Source: Erpobdella octoculata
Taxonomy: Eukaryota; Annelida; Clitellata; Hirudinida; Erpobdellidae
Assembly (NCBI GenBank): GCA_963978895.1
Contig: OZ022241.1
Location: forward strand, 12,200,856 to 12,264,855
Direction: 5' to 3'
DNA length: 64,000 nucleotides
A model generated the notes under the pieces. It made no database searches. It saw nothing but the letters and a program-made list of their open reading frames with translations, and had not been told where the DNA came from. Position numbers and translations under genes: made by a program. Shown in pieces: positions 20,683 through 32,160 of the stretch. Numbering within the stretch: position 1 is the stretch's first letter; every line of letters begins with the position of its first letter.

Positions 20683-21780
20683 GTGGTACACAATTTTTTC
20701 ATTAATAATTCGTTCATTGACGTCTTAGAAGAGAGACAATCGTTAACGAAGAAATGCTATTGATTAGCTTTTTAACTATAAAACAAAAATGCCAATTATG
20801 GGGTAAAGCGACAGGTTGCGAGAGTGCGGGAGTTGCGGGAGCCAACGGGTAAAATGACTTTGCGGGAAACTCCTATATTTAAACACAAGCACCTCAATCA
20901 ATATTTTATGATTCGTCTGTTTATCTTCTAATTACACGGTGAGACGTGATTGGTCAGACGGATATTGTCGGGGGGCTAGATTGAGGTGTTTGTTAAACCA
21001 ATTTGTAGCGGGTGAATTCAACGTAGATAGAACCTACGTTAAAAAGCAACAATAAACATTTTTATTATCTCAAGAGCAAAAACGATTGATGAAAACGTGG
21101 CAGGCTTGTGTAAGTTTATTTATTAGTTGGATTTGGCAAGTGATAACAACTAGGCGATGGTTGATTTTTTGATGGTCATATTATTATGGAATAAGTAGTT
21201 ACAACACGCTGAGGTTAACAACCGGTCCAAGTCCAAAGTCGTTGAGCAAAGCCGGGTTGAAGTTACTGGGATAAGTCTAGGAATTTTAAGCCCGTAAAAC
21301 GGGTCCAAATCAACATGAGCATGATAAAGACATTTGTGTCTATGAAACGGGTCAGGCCACAACAAATCAGCCCCTGCAGGACTCAAATAGAATCTTGTTC
21401 TTTTTGACAGGTAATTTGGTCAAGCAAATCGTTTATTTCACACCGTGTCGTCATAAATTTGGAAAACTTTGACCCTTTGTAAAACTTTCAGCAAAACACA
21501 ATAAAACATGTATCACCAAAAATAGGCAATTTACAACTTAACTTTACTTATATTTTTTTATGAGTGCAATTAAAGTTTTTAAAAAAATAAAAAAATTGTA
21601 CTTTTTAGCTTAAAGTTTTTGTCTCTGTATCCTGAGGCTTTATCTTTACTAAATTCACCTCTCGACCATCAATAGTTCTGATAATTGGCAGATTGGTGGT
21701 CACCTCGCCGCAGTGATCACAACTGGGAAACCAGTAAAACCAGGCAATAAACCAAGGACCTAAAACGAACGAATCTATCG
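20683..21780. other. Intron 2 sequence, nothing recognised
   Basis: AT-rich with small GC-rich islands (20815-20870). The right end probably belongs to the 5' UTR of the RTE element. Confidence 0.45.
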
Positions 21781-21810
21781 ATAAATGCTACCTCAACTGG
21801 GGCATCCGAT

Positions 21811-23814
21811 GTGTCAGCATTGGGGACCCATGGTGTGGACAAAAAATGGACTACTGGCCGAACGACTAAATTTATTAAACCAAAGAATAAAATACGAATT
21901 GCCGCGTGGAACGTACGAACGGGTCATCACGTCGGCCAAAAGGAGATTATCGCCACCGAAATTACCAACTACAAAATATCGATCGCCGCCATATCGGAAC
22001 TACGACTCACGGGATCCGGGACGATGACGATTAGCCCACCGACGACCGACGAGACTATTACGCTCTTCTACTCCGGTGGTGACAAGCGAGAGGCGGGTGT
22101 TGGATTTATGGTCGGCCAGCGCGCTGCCCACAGTGTCGTCGCCTTCCAACCAATTTCTGAACGTCTGGCAGTCCTTTCAATCGATGGCACAATCAAGACA
22201 CACATCCTATCCGTCTACGCGCCGACCGAAACAAGCTCAGATGCTGCAAAAGACGCTTTCTACGCCGATCTACAAGCTGCGACTGATTCTATACCGCAAA
22301 CCGAAGTTACCATATTGGCAGGCGACTTTAACGCTCACGTCGGCGACAACCGTAGTGGCTGGGAAGAAACGCTTGGACGATTCGGCCACGGAAAAATCAA
22401 CGACAATGGGCAGCGACTGTTGTCGTTTGCGTCAGTAAACAACCTCGTCATTGGCAACAGCCTCTTCCAACACCCGAAGAAGCATCGGCTCACGTGGAGA
22501 AACCCGTCGGGGAAAGATTCGGCCATGCTCGACTACGTTCTGATCAACAAGCGTTTTCGATCGACGCTCAACGACGTTCGAGCAATGCGTGGCCCTGATT
22601 GCGGATCTGATCACTACCTCGTGCGGGCCAAAATACAACTTCGACTCCAAAAAGCAAAGAAGAAGACGCCGGCGACTGTAAAGAGAAACTGGACGTGCCT
22701 ACGCGATCCGGCAGTTCGACACAAATTCCAGCTTGCTTTATCGAACAAGTTTGCGATCCTCAATACATTGGACGATGTCAATGTCAACGATGAAGAAAAA
22801 CAAATAACCAAATCCGTCATCGAATGTGCGGCGCCGTTATGTCCTCCGATCCGTCGACGAACGCAGCCATGGATTTCGGATGAGTGTCTGGATTTGGTAG
22901 CTGAGCGGAAAAGAATCAAGCACGTCGATTTCGAACAATACCGGCGACTTAATCAAGAGGTAAGGCGGAAAATGAAGATCGAGCGAGAGGTGTATTGGAA
23001 CGACGTTTCAGCCGAAATGGAAGAAGCCGCATCACGACATGAATATCGAACATTGTATCAGACACTACAACGTTTAGGCGGAAAAACAAAATCGATCAAC
23101 GATAACATCAGGAAAACGGATGGAAAGTTTGTTAGTTCTTCCTCCGATCGATTACAGAGGTGGCGGGAATTCTTCCACGAACTATACAACCACGATCCGC
23201 CTGCAGGACCAGCCGCAGACCCGCCACAAATCGATCAACCGCAGATCCCATTTCCCGTCGACGTACCAACAATCGCCGAAGTGAAAGCGGCCGTCAAATC
23301 GCTCAAGAACGGAAAAGCGCCGGGCATCGATCAAATTACAGCCGAGATGATCAAAGCTGGTGGGGACATTCTATTGCAACGTCTACACGTCCTATTGACA
23401 TGCATCTGGGACACGGAGTACGTACCATCAGTGTGGAAGAAAGCGATCGTCGTTCCCATTTTTAAGAAAGGAGACAGTCGAGAATGCAAAAACTACCGCG
23501 GCATTAGTCTCCTTTCAATCGTTGGAAAAGTATTCACGAAAATCATTCAGTCACGACTACAAAAACATTGTGAACAATCGTGCCGTGAGGAACAGGCCGG
23601 ATTTCGACCGAATCGTGGATGCATCGATCAAATCTTCGCACTACGCCAACTTGTAGAAGAGAGGGTTCGATGTGGCCGGCGGACTGTTGTTGTCTTCATC
23701 GACTTCAAATCGGCTTTCGACTGCATCCATTGGCCATCATTGTGGACGGCATTGGAAAGCGAAAACATACCACCGAAAATCATCCGTTTGTTACAAGCGT
23801 CGTATAGTGGTTAG
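21811..23814 (+). pseudogene. RTE LINE ORF, endonuclease plus N-terminal RT
   Basis: About 667 residues. An APE-type endonuclease covers residues 30-285 (AAWNVRTG, ISELR, GDFNAHVG, SDHYLVRAK). RT follows with APGIDQITAEMI, the CKNYRGISLL motif, the EEQAGFRPNRGC motif and FIDFKSAFDCIHW. The open frame begins at a GTG, and the natural start may lie a little upstream. It ends prematurely after SYSG through a frameshift near 23812, followed by an in-frame TGA near 23838, and RT motif 4 onward continues at 23914 in another frame. Proteins of this type are often mislabelled craniofacial development protein 2-like. Confidence 0.88.
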
Positions 23815-23817
23815 ACC

Positions 23818-24711
23818 AGCTGCATCCGAATTTGAAACGACCTATCGGATGAGTTTACCATTCAAACCGGTGTCCGACAGGGAGACGTCGCCTCTCCGCT
23901 TTTATTTAACGTCGTGATCGATGCGATCATGAGGAAATCGTTCGAAGGAAGGCGTGGTGTTCAATACGACAAAAACAACTTTGTCACTGATCTGATGTTC
24001 GCGGACGATAGTGCCGTATTCGCCGACACCGACGTGGAAGCTACAGATTGCGTAAACGACATCGGCGATATTGTCAAGTCATACGGCCTAAAGATCAACG
24101 CCGAGAAGACCAAGATTTTAACAACGGACGGGTCGCCAGCTCATGTCCACCTAAATGATGTCCAGATCGAGCAAGTGACGAAATTTAAATACCTTGGATC
24201 GATCGTGCAGGAAAAGAAGACGTCGTCGTCGGCCGACGTCCATAGCCGCGTTGGCCAGGCGACTGCGGCATTTGCAGCGCTCAGATGGTGCGTTTGGAAC
24301 AGAACGAACATTGCAATCAAGACAAAAATTCGTCTTTACCGAACATTGATTCTTCCGATCCTCCTATATGGCTCGGAGACATGGACATTGTTTAAATCCG
24401 ATGTGAATAGACTTGAAGTATTCCAAATGCAATGCCTGCGGCGAATACTGGGAGTCTCCATCCGCGACCGCATTCGAAACGAGACGATCCGTGAACGGTG
24501 TGATCGACAACCACTGATCGACGAACACATCCAAAAACGGCGACTACGGTGGTTCGGGCACGTCTGCCGAATGGATGATAAACGGCTTCCCAATAGTTTA
24601 CTTTGGCGGGAGCGACCGCCTGGCTGGCGCATCCAACGTTCGGCGCCAAAGAAAACATGGCTGAAAATTATTGATGGGGACCTCAAGAGGAAGCGACTGA
24701 GTCGATGTTAA
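23818..24711 (+). pseudogene. RTE LINE ORF, C-terminal RT part
   Basis: Continues the RT after the lesion: a TGVRQGD block, the catalytic FADD at about 23997-24010, YLGSIVQ, LLYGSETWT and RIRNETIRERC. It ends after DLKRKR in minisatellite-derived codons, so about the last 50 residues of a normal RTE protein are missing. Confidence 0.85.
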
Positions 24712-24836
24712 CGCAACCGGGTCGGTGTTAACGCAACCGAGTCGGTGTTAACGCAACCGAGTCGGTGTTAACGCAACCGAGTCGGTGTTAACGCAGCCGA
24801 GTCGGTGTTAACGCAACCGAGTCGGTGTTAACGCAA
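24698..24836 (+). repeat. 20-bp minisatellite (GTCGGTGTTAACGCAACCGA), about 7 copies
   Basis: Seven near-perfect tandem units. The same family occurs in inverted orientation at 28077-28330. It could be a terminal array of the MULE between them, or an RTE 3' tail. Confidence 0.92.
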
Positions 24837-25541
24837 CTATATTTTGTCAAAGATTTGACATTATAGAAATATCAACGTATTATAAAATATCTATTTACGT
24901 TAGAAAAGTTTAATTAAAGAATATGACAAAAAATTTCGTAATTAGGTTTTTATTTTCTAAAATAATAGTAATTTATTTTTATTATTATTTTTAATAATTA
25001 AAAAAATATTTAAATTATTATTTTTACTCAATTATCTATATGTTTTATCTAGGCAAGTTGACTAATGGTGATAGTTGTATCTAGTAGTAATTTAATTTGT
25101 GATATTTTTCGACGGAGTTGTTGATTGTTAGCAGCGAAAAATGAAAAGCATCTGTTTGTTGTAACAAAAGTGTTGCCAAGAATGCTCGGGCATTGTCTTG
25201 CAACATGTGTAAACGGAGGACGCACCTGAAGTGTGACAAAACAGTTACTTTGTCACAATATCAAAAAGCTGCAAAGTGCTAGTAAATATTCGTTTTATTG
25301 CAACTGAAAGCAATTGTTTATCAAATGTTTTTTCCTAAACAGGAGAAATTGATAACGCTTTCAAATGTAAAATGTGAGAGAGCTGGTAGTGAAAAAAGAC
25401 AAGGCACAGTGTTTGAATTCTAGTAAGAACAATTTCATTATTATAAGCCTTACAATATAAGGCAAGCTGAGGTTGGTTGTTAATTAAGTAAGGAACATTA
25501 TTTTTCAAGTTTCGCTAAATTATACATTCAGGAAACTTCAG
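24837..25541. other. AT-rich leader of the MULE
   Basis: No ORF. It lies between the left minisatellite and the first recognisable FLYWCH/MULE exon, whose acceptor AACTTCAG ends at 25541. Confidence 0.45.
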
Positions 25542-25925
25542 GTGAGAATTATAACGAAAAAAAGAAAAAAGAGATTAGACAAGAGGAAGAGATTGAGATT
25601 AGACAAGAAGAAGAGAATGAGATTAGACAAGAAGAAGAAAAAGACATTATACAAAAAGAAGAGAAAGACATTATACAAGAAGAAAAAATGGAATATGAAA
25701 GAGTGGACGGGGAACAGGAAGAAGAATTACTACCAAAATTTGAAGTTATTCAAAATGGATCGATTAAAGGCAAAGATCTTTTTGTGGATGGCAGGGGATT
25801 TTTCTTTAATTTAGATAAAAACACCACAAAGTCAGCAGCTAGGTATTGGGCCTGCTCCAAACGGATAACTCAAGGTAATTTATATATTGATATGAGTTTA
25901 TCTGGAAACAATGTTTTTTATATAT

Positions 25926-26020
<95 letters not shown>

Positions 26021-27541
26021 GTGCACTGCAAGAGTTGTTGAAAAAATGGGACATTCACACAAACAAAGGTTCACCACAGTTGCATTCCGTGCCAAGCTCT
26101 TCTCGTTAAAAAAGAAGTTCGCAACGCGATAAATCAGCTCAGTATGGCAGAACCGCAAACATCTGCTACGGATGTTGTAAATAAAGTTCTGTTGAAGGCT
26201 GTTGTAGATGTTGCTGTGTTGCCTCTTCACCAAACTTTAGTAAGGTAAGTCCTAGTAGATTAAAATGGAACATTAGATCATTCTTCATCCAGCTGTCTTT
26301 TAAAAATTCAGGCAAGTTTACCGATGTAGAGGCTCGAATAGGCCCCCTCAGCCGCGGACTCTATATTTTAACTTAAAAGAAGAGTTTGTTCCTGAGCACT
26401 TCTTTAGAGAAGATATGAGTTGACAAATAACGTCATCTTTTTTTCTTCTCTGATTATCAGGTGCAGGTGGCCAAAAAAACAATTACTTTTGTATGGATGC
26501 CACCTTTAAAGTAAGTAAATTTATTGTAAGAATTAATTCAATTTTTGTGCATGGTAAACCTCCGTTACAATATAATTTCAGGCAGCGAAGAATCCGTTTT
26601 ACCAGTTGCTATCTTTGCATACCATGATCGGCAAAAACACAGCAACTAAATTGGTGCCTGTTGCATTTGCATTTATGTCTGGCAAGCGACGGGTCGATTA
26701 TGTGGCTGTTCTTCAAAGTCTTCAGAAGGCAGGCATAACAATTAAAACATGAATAGGTAATTGATACAAAATCAGAAAATTTTAAATTGTTTTTATTATG
26801 TTATTCAGCTGACTTTGAGATAGGGATGTGGACAGCAGCCAAACACGTTTTCCCAGGAGTGGAGGTACATGGCTGCTTGTTCCATTTTCAACAAGCCCTC
26901 TACCGAAAAGCGACGGTAAGTAATATATTGTTTTATAAGACTTTACAACAGTAACTGTGATTTTTTTCCAGGAAATTGGTCTCAAAACCGATTACGAAAA
27001 AAAGTAGAAATATATAAAGGTGTAAAAAAGTTTATGGCACTACCATATTTGCCTCCTGAAGAAATTCATAATGTATTTGAGACCTTTGATCTAGAAACAC
27101 AAATACCAGCACTCAAAGTAAAATTTAGTTAAGATTAACGTTAAAATTTGTTGACTTGTTTTATATTTCCTTCTTATTTTTAGACATTAGCGCACTACAT
27201 AAAAAAACTTGGATTAAAAGAAAATATAAAATATCAGAATGGAGCGTCTACCAGAGAGACAGTAAGACCAACAACGACATTGAGGCGTGGCATAGTGCCC
27301 TCAACAACCTAGTAGAGCGCAAGTCGTTCTACGAAGTTGTTGATATTTTATTTACAAAAGCGTCGGCAATTCCAGTCGAAGAAGCCTGTGCTGCAACAGG
27401 GCAACCGCTGAAGCAACACAAACCCTCAACACTGGAAAAAGATGAAAGGGTGTGGGTGCTCTGGATAGCTTTTGAAGAAAAGCAGATTGATATCCGGGCT
27501 CACCACACCGAAGTTGTTGACTTACTAATTAAAAAGAATTA
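25542..27541 (+). pseudogene. FLYWCH-MULE transposase gene with introns, decayed
   Basis: Exons read as 25542-25874, 26020-26244, 26312-26418, 26461-26510, 26582-26756, 26809-26915, 26972-27117 and 27184-27541, with GT-AG borders and matching phases. The protein starts with EIRQEEE repeats. A FLYWCH zinc finger follows, with its first half before the TA-repeat intron and CTARVVEKMGHSHK after it. The MULE transposase core has a catalytic-type MDATFK, FYQLLSLHTMIG, DFEIGMWTA plus GCLFHFQQAL, and the TNNDIEAWH motif. Lesions are a frameshift near 26106, TGA at 26750-26752, a frameshift near 27003 and another near 27230. It was mobile or domesticated once and is now inactive. Confidence 0.8.
25933..26017. 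repeat. (TA)n microsatellite inside a MULE intron
   Basis: TA array between the two halves of the FLYWCH finger. The acceptor TATAAG lies at its right edge. Confidence 0.95.
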
Positions 27542-28076
27542 AATTTATTTCTGTCTACGTGTTTTTTGTTATAAATTGTTCTCAACGCGTATTAAAAAGT
27601 CCATGGTCTCGGTGTACTATGAGCTTATGAATATTGACTTAGCTGGCTGCGCTGGTAGCGTGAATACATAAGGTAGTCGTGCTGGTGACGTGATGAAGGC
27701 TTTTTTAGTAATAATAAACAAGTGAACCGTAAAAACCTCGTTAAGTCTATAACTTTAATAGCTACATAAATGAAACGATCGCCAGAGCTTTGTGGCCGGT
27801 TGTCAAACAATTTTTTTAGGGTTGCTAGATAGCAGGAAAACTACTTATATTGCACAACATTTGATTTAAATAATTTTAATTGATTTAAGGCCTAATTAAT
27901 GTCGGAAACATTCAATTCATGTATTGTCATCCAGAATAAAGCTTTCCTGAAAGTTTTAAAGCTCTAGGTCAAAAAGTGGTTGAATTTTTGTTGCTAACAA
28001 GACACCTTCGAGTCATATCAAGTTGCAGTTCAAATAGAAAGAAGCTAATAACCAATCAGCCGCAACGAGTCAGTGG
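27542..28076. other. 3' part of the MULE, no ORF
   Basis: AT-rich, running from the end of the transposase frame to the inverted minisatellite. Nothing else was recognised. Confidence 0.45.
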
Positions 28077-28330
28077 AGTTCACCGACTGATTGGCGTTGA
28101 CACCGACTGGTTGGCGTTGACACCGACTGGTTGGCGTTGACACCGACTGGTTGGCGTTGACACCGACTGGTTGGCGTTGACACCGACTGGTTGGCGTTGA
28201 CACCGGCTGGTTGGCGTTGACACCGACTGGTTGGCGTTAACACCGACTGGTTGGCGTTGACACCGACTGGTTGGCGTTGACACCGATTGGATGGCGTTGA
28301 CACCGACTGGTTGGCGTTGACACCGACATT
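28077..28330 (-). repeat. 20-bp minisatellite, inverted copy, about 12 units
   Basis: Twelve 20-bp units of CACCGACTGGTTGGCGTTGA. The reverse complement, GTCGGTGTCAACGCCAACCA, is nearly the unit at 24698-24836. Its right end runs into a small palindrome around 28322-28346 containing GTGTCGGTGT. Confidence 0.93.
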
Positions 28331-28346
28331 TCAAAAAGTGTCGGTG

Positions 28347-28958
28347 TGATCGCAAAAGTCGGTGTTAGTGATTGTATGTTAGTGAATCAAGTATTTAAAA
28401 GAATGTGGTCAAGGTTCTTCTATTTTATAGACTTATTATCATCAAAAAATTGCAAACAATTAGTAGCCGGCTTATTGCAAAAGTTTTTCATTGTTCACTT
28501 AATTTTAGCTTTTAAGTGTCTAATGACTGAACTTTATGATGAAAAAAGAGGTGTTTTGTGTTGATATTGCTTCAAAGAGAAAAAATACAGAAAGTAAGCA
28601 AAAGAGAAAAAAAGAGGGGAAAATGAGAGTAGATTAAAAGTTTAATTTCGATTTTTTTTTGTTTGGTTTTACTAAATAAAAAATTCAAGATATCTTACAA
28701 CGGACTTTATAACGACAGCAATCAAAATTAAAAAAAAAACTGAAAAAGGTTTGGGCCCTTCCTTACCAAATTCTTAGATCTACCACTGAGTGCAATATCA
28801 GACCACCAACTGATTTTATTTTAGTGGTTTTAAATTAATTTTGTCATGTCGTCTAACGCATGGTGTTAAACATCATGAGGTTTAAAAAAACCACTATCTT
28901 TACTAGTTATTCAACTTCTTCTTTTAATTACGGTTCAACAATTATATGTTATTTCAAG
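28347..28958. other. End of intron 2
   Basis: AT-rich, with no transposon recognised. It ends at the acceptor TGTTATTTCAAG (28958). Confidence 0.45.
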
Positions 28959-29271
28959 GCACTACTTGCAATTTTAAATGTTAACTATGTGAGAAATTTT
29001 TGGTTTGCTACCTGGTCTTCTTCAGGAGCATACAACACTGATGATGCACGTTGGAAATGTTTGCTAAGAAATTCTACTTTTCCAACGGAACACTGGACAG
29101 AATCCAGTTTTGACGACATTAACTTTACTGACAATCCATATGTTCGATCTACTCAACAATGTACAAACAAGGTCTGCAATTTTTCTAGAACAAATCTTGA
29201 TTTTAAAAAGGTTTCTGCATTTCCTAAATCTGGTCAGTACGCAAAAATGTATTACTACTGTCGGTTGAAAA
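28959..29271 (+). CDS. Host gene exon 3: second half of the ectodomain
   Basis: 313 nt starting in phase 0 after TTTCAAG and ending in phase 1 at A|GTAAGTTT. It encodes ALLAILNVNYVRNFWF, then DARWKCLLRN, a WTESSFDDINF motif, QQCTNKVCNF, and YYYCRLK. Six cysteines and several N-glycosylation sites (NST, NFT, NFS) fit an extracellular module. The Trp/Cys plus FDD pattern continues the jelly-roll-like domain begun in exon 2. An alternative acceptor (CTTCTTCAG at about 29024) would fit a direct join to exon 1 in phase 1, so exon 2 skipping is conceivable. I could not match it to a named family. Confidence 0.65.
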
Positions 29272-31065
29272 GTAAGTTTAACGTTTTTTTTATCTCATGA
29301 AAATGGTTTTGTAGATAGTGATTAATTAATCAATCAAACAAACTTATAAAACATTTTTTCTTAAATTCAAAGCGCTCCAATAAATTCGCTAAATACAATT
29401 ATCTTAAAAAACAATGAAAACAACAATAACTTACAACATGCATACATAATTAGAAGATGGAGACTACCAGCATAATTTACCATCAAACTCGAGAAAACAA
29501 AAATTCAGCAAGAGCATGGATAACTGAAGAAGCGAAACAATTATTATAAGGTAGCATTACCAATGACCCTACAGAGAATCCTTTTTCAATAACTAACATG
29601 ATAGCACACTAAAACTAATAACTACAAAGAAACCTTTTTTCAATCACTAATTTGATAAAACACTATGAAAAAACATTAATGGTAGCGACCAGAGTTATGG
29701 AGTCAACTCTAGACTCCGAGTCAACTCCGATTCGGAGTCGCTATTTTCAACCGACTCCAGTGGTTAGATTACCGAATCGACTCCTTCAACTTTTTTTACT
29801 TCTAAAAATGTTTTATTTTTCTATCGAAAACTAATTTTAATGATTTAAACTGTAACTATATAACTTAAATTAAATCTCAAAACTGTTACTGAAAAACAAG
29901 AATACTAACTGAATATTAACTGAAAAACATTTTTTAGTCAAAAAGTTGTTTACTTTGAATATTTCATTATTATTTTTTAAACGTGTGTTTACTAGTCTTC
30001 CGGTATCTATTGGTTTTTGAACTTTGGTGTAACTATGTATTATCTTTATCTGCTAACTAGCAGCGATAACCAGGGTTTTAAAGGTATTTTTTCGTTGTTT
30101 CTTTTTTGCTTCTCTCTTTTCTTGCTTTTTTCTTTTTTTCTCTTTTCCCTTCTATCTTCCCTATTTTTCCCTCCCATACTCCTCCTTTTACCCTTTTTCT
30201 CCCTTAGTTCCTCTTTCTCTTCTTTCATTTGTCTCTCCTTTTCTCTTTTTTGCTCCTAACCCGTAATTTTTTTGAAGGAAGGAAGAGGTGTCGTTTGGCC
30301 TTGGCCTGCCCGCCCCTAGTTATTGCAACCTATGTTTTGCCACTGGATAAACATGAAATAAATAAATTTGTTCAAAATTGCGTAAAACCCTTTTCAAACT
30401 TTGTTATGTAAATTGCATTTGTTTTCAATTTTCTTTTAAGTTATTTCATTGTAAAACTGTTTTGTTACGCTTAATATACAAATTAAATAACAAACTAAAT
30501 TTAAATTGTGTTACGTAACAACGCGGGGTATGCCATGGACTCAACATTAGCATAGGGACAATAATCTGATTTGCGCGTGTACGACATGGAGCCATGCGTC
30601 TGGTAGCCTAACAGGCCAAATGCGTGCTCTAATTGTTAAGCAATATTGATTAATAAATGAAGAGCTCACAAATAAAACTTCAACATTTTATTAACTGAAC
30701 ATTTTCAATTTTAATTTAATATATTACATGTATATTTAAAGTTTAATGAAGTATCTAAAAGTTTATTCTGTTAAAAGCATTCGAAAACTTAGATATTTTT
30801 ATTTTCTTAGCAGAGGATTCATAATAAACTTGGTTGGCATTGCTTGTTAACTGTTTTATAAAGTTCTTAGCGACGTAGTTAAAAAATCGTCAAGCCACAT
30901 GATCCTATAAGTCATGACCGACAGTGCATATGTTTCTTCTAAACTTCAAATGCAGGTACTTTTCATTGTACGTTGGCCGATTCATAATTTTGCAGAAAAC
31001 CTTTTGTTGGACAAAACCTAACAGAAACTTGGATTTTAGGTATGGAGTCATCCACAGTTCATCAA
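29272..31065. other. Intron 3, AT-rich; polypyrimidine tract at 30084-30256
   Basis: No gene was recognised. A ~170-bp TTCTTTT/TCTCTT tract generates false Phe/Leu/Ser frames. Confidence 0.5.
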
Positions 31066-31068
31066 AGA

Positions 31069-31399
31069 CACGTGCTGGTCTAGTGGTATAGACCTCGGTT
31101 CGATTCCCGGTCCGGGCACGTAATTTCCTTGAGCAAGAAACTAACTTACATGTGATCACGTCAACTCAGCGTTTCATCCTTTGGTGGTCGATAAATGAGT
31201 ACCAACTTTGGTTGGGGGGTTAAAGTCCCTTCGTGCACTTGTGGAGCTATTGAGTAGTGTGCGGGGCTGCCAGCGGCGCCGTAAAACACCGCATACGCCG
31301 TTAGTCTTATCTGCAAGTTGCCAACATTGTAAAGTGGCCGCTGGTCTGTTTAGTAAGTGGCACTCAAAAATTAATCTACTTTAACTTTTAACTTTAACA
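31069..31399 (+). mobile_element. tRNA-derived SINE 1
   Basis: The head at 31071-31120 is tRNA-like, with an acceptor stem CGTGCTGG/CCGGGCACG, A-box-like TGGTCTAGTGG, and B box GGTTCGATTCC. The anticodon arm is mostly deleted. A core follows with CCTTGAGCAAGAAACTAACTT, reminiscent of V/Meta-type SINE cores. The tail ends GGCACTCAAAAATTAATC plus a TTTAAC repeat. Confidence 0.8.
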
Positions 31400-31949
31400 A
31401 TGGACGATAAAGTTGTATAAGAATTTACATGGCTTCACAAGACCACCGCGGTTAATGCTGTCTAAAAAATCTGACACACACAGCCCTTTCCACATTTATA
31501 GAATTAATGTTTGGAGGCTGTTGATGGAAAATGTACATATGATTTATTGGAACCTGAAACTTGTTTTCACACCAACATTTTACAAGTGCCATCAAGTTTT
31601 GGAGCTGTGAACTCTTTTCCAGACTACCTCTTTATAATGTTGAGATGCAACCACCTTCTTGTTCATTAGAGTAACTGTTAAATCAGCTGGAACTGTTATA
31701 GAAGCCATAATTTCTGGCATAGAGGCGTTCATTTTTAGATAAAATATTGCTAGAATTTCCACTAAAAGTATCTGAAATCCACTCGGTAGTAGTAGATGAT
31801 GATTATGATGTTGATTTTTTATTTCGATGAGAATCAGTCATTTCGAACATTTCTAAAAGTGTTTCTAATTTTTCTGTTTCCATCTGCTGACTACCCGACA
31901 TTGATGCTTTAGGTGTCGAGTGACGTCAAATAGGACGGCAAGTTTGAAA
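31400..31949. other. Intron 3 sequence, nothing recognised
   Basis: AT-rich. The small plus-strand ORF near 31413 shows no domain. Confidence 0.4.
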
Positions 31950-32160
31950 ATATCGATAGTACCAAGTTTTTGATGAGGTATATCTTGGCAAGCTTATTGT
32001 CTGAGTGTTTTTGTCTTTTATTGCTATCATGATGTTCAGTGACAAGTTTATATTCTCTGAAATGTAATGAGCACATCCTGAAATTTTTAGACGGTTTAAA
32101 GTCGGATTTGCACGTATCCACCGTACACACAGCTTTGGGTCGCAAGGAAATGAATGCAAA
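31950..32160 (-). pseudogene. THAP zinc-finger fragment
   Basis: Minus strand. A HSFPCDPKLCVRWIRAN piece, then in another frame DFKPSKNFRMCSLHF, gives the middle and end of a THAP domain (FHxFP...W...CSxHF) broken by a frameshift near 32105. It probably derives from a P-element-type transposase, but no transposase core was found. Confidence 0.5.

Larger units (their letters stand above)
21790..24711 (+). mobile_element. RTE-type LINE, 3' end truncated
   Basis: One APE endonuclease-RT ORF split by a lesion, markedly more GC-rich than its surroundings. The coding region stops just short of the usual RTE C-terminus, where a 20-bp minisatellite begins at about 24698. Confidence 0.88.

Noticed and set aside
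25839..26233. Tyr-Ile repeat proteins at TA microsatellites (also 666-1328 and 53129-53434)
   Set aside because: Dinucleotide repeat artefacts.
24698..28330. CRISPR-like 20-bp repeats
   Set aside because: Units are directly adjacent with no spacers, and the context is eukaryotic. They are minisatellites.
28860..29300. The whole 146-residue ORF as a stand-alone gene
   Set aside because: The part before 28959 is intron-like and ends in an acceptor, and the part after 29271 is a donor plus intron. Only 28959-29271 is called, as an exon.
30017..30259. Phe/Leu/Ser-rich membrane-like ORF
   Set aside because: Translation of a polypyrimidine tract, with no start context or homology.
31071..31120. 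A tRNA gene
   Set aside because: The anticodon arm is largely deleted, and a SINE body and tail follow.
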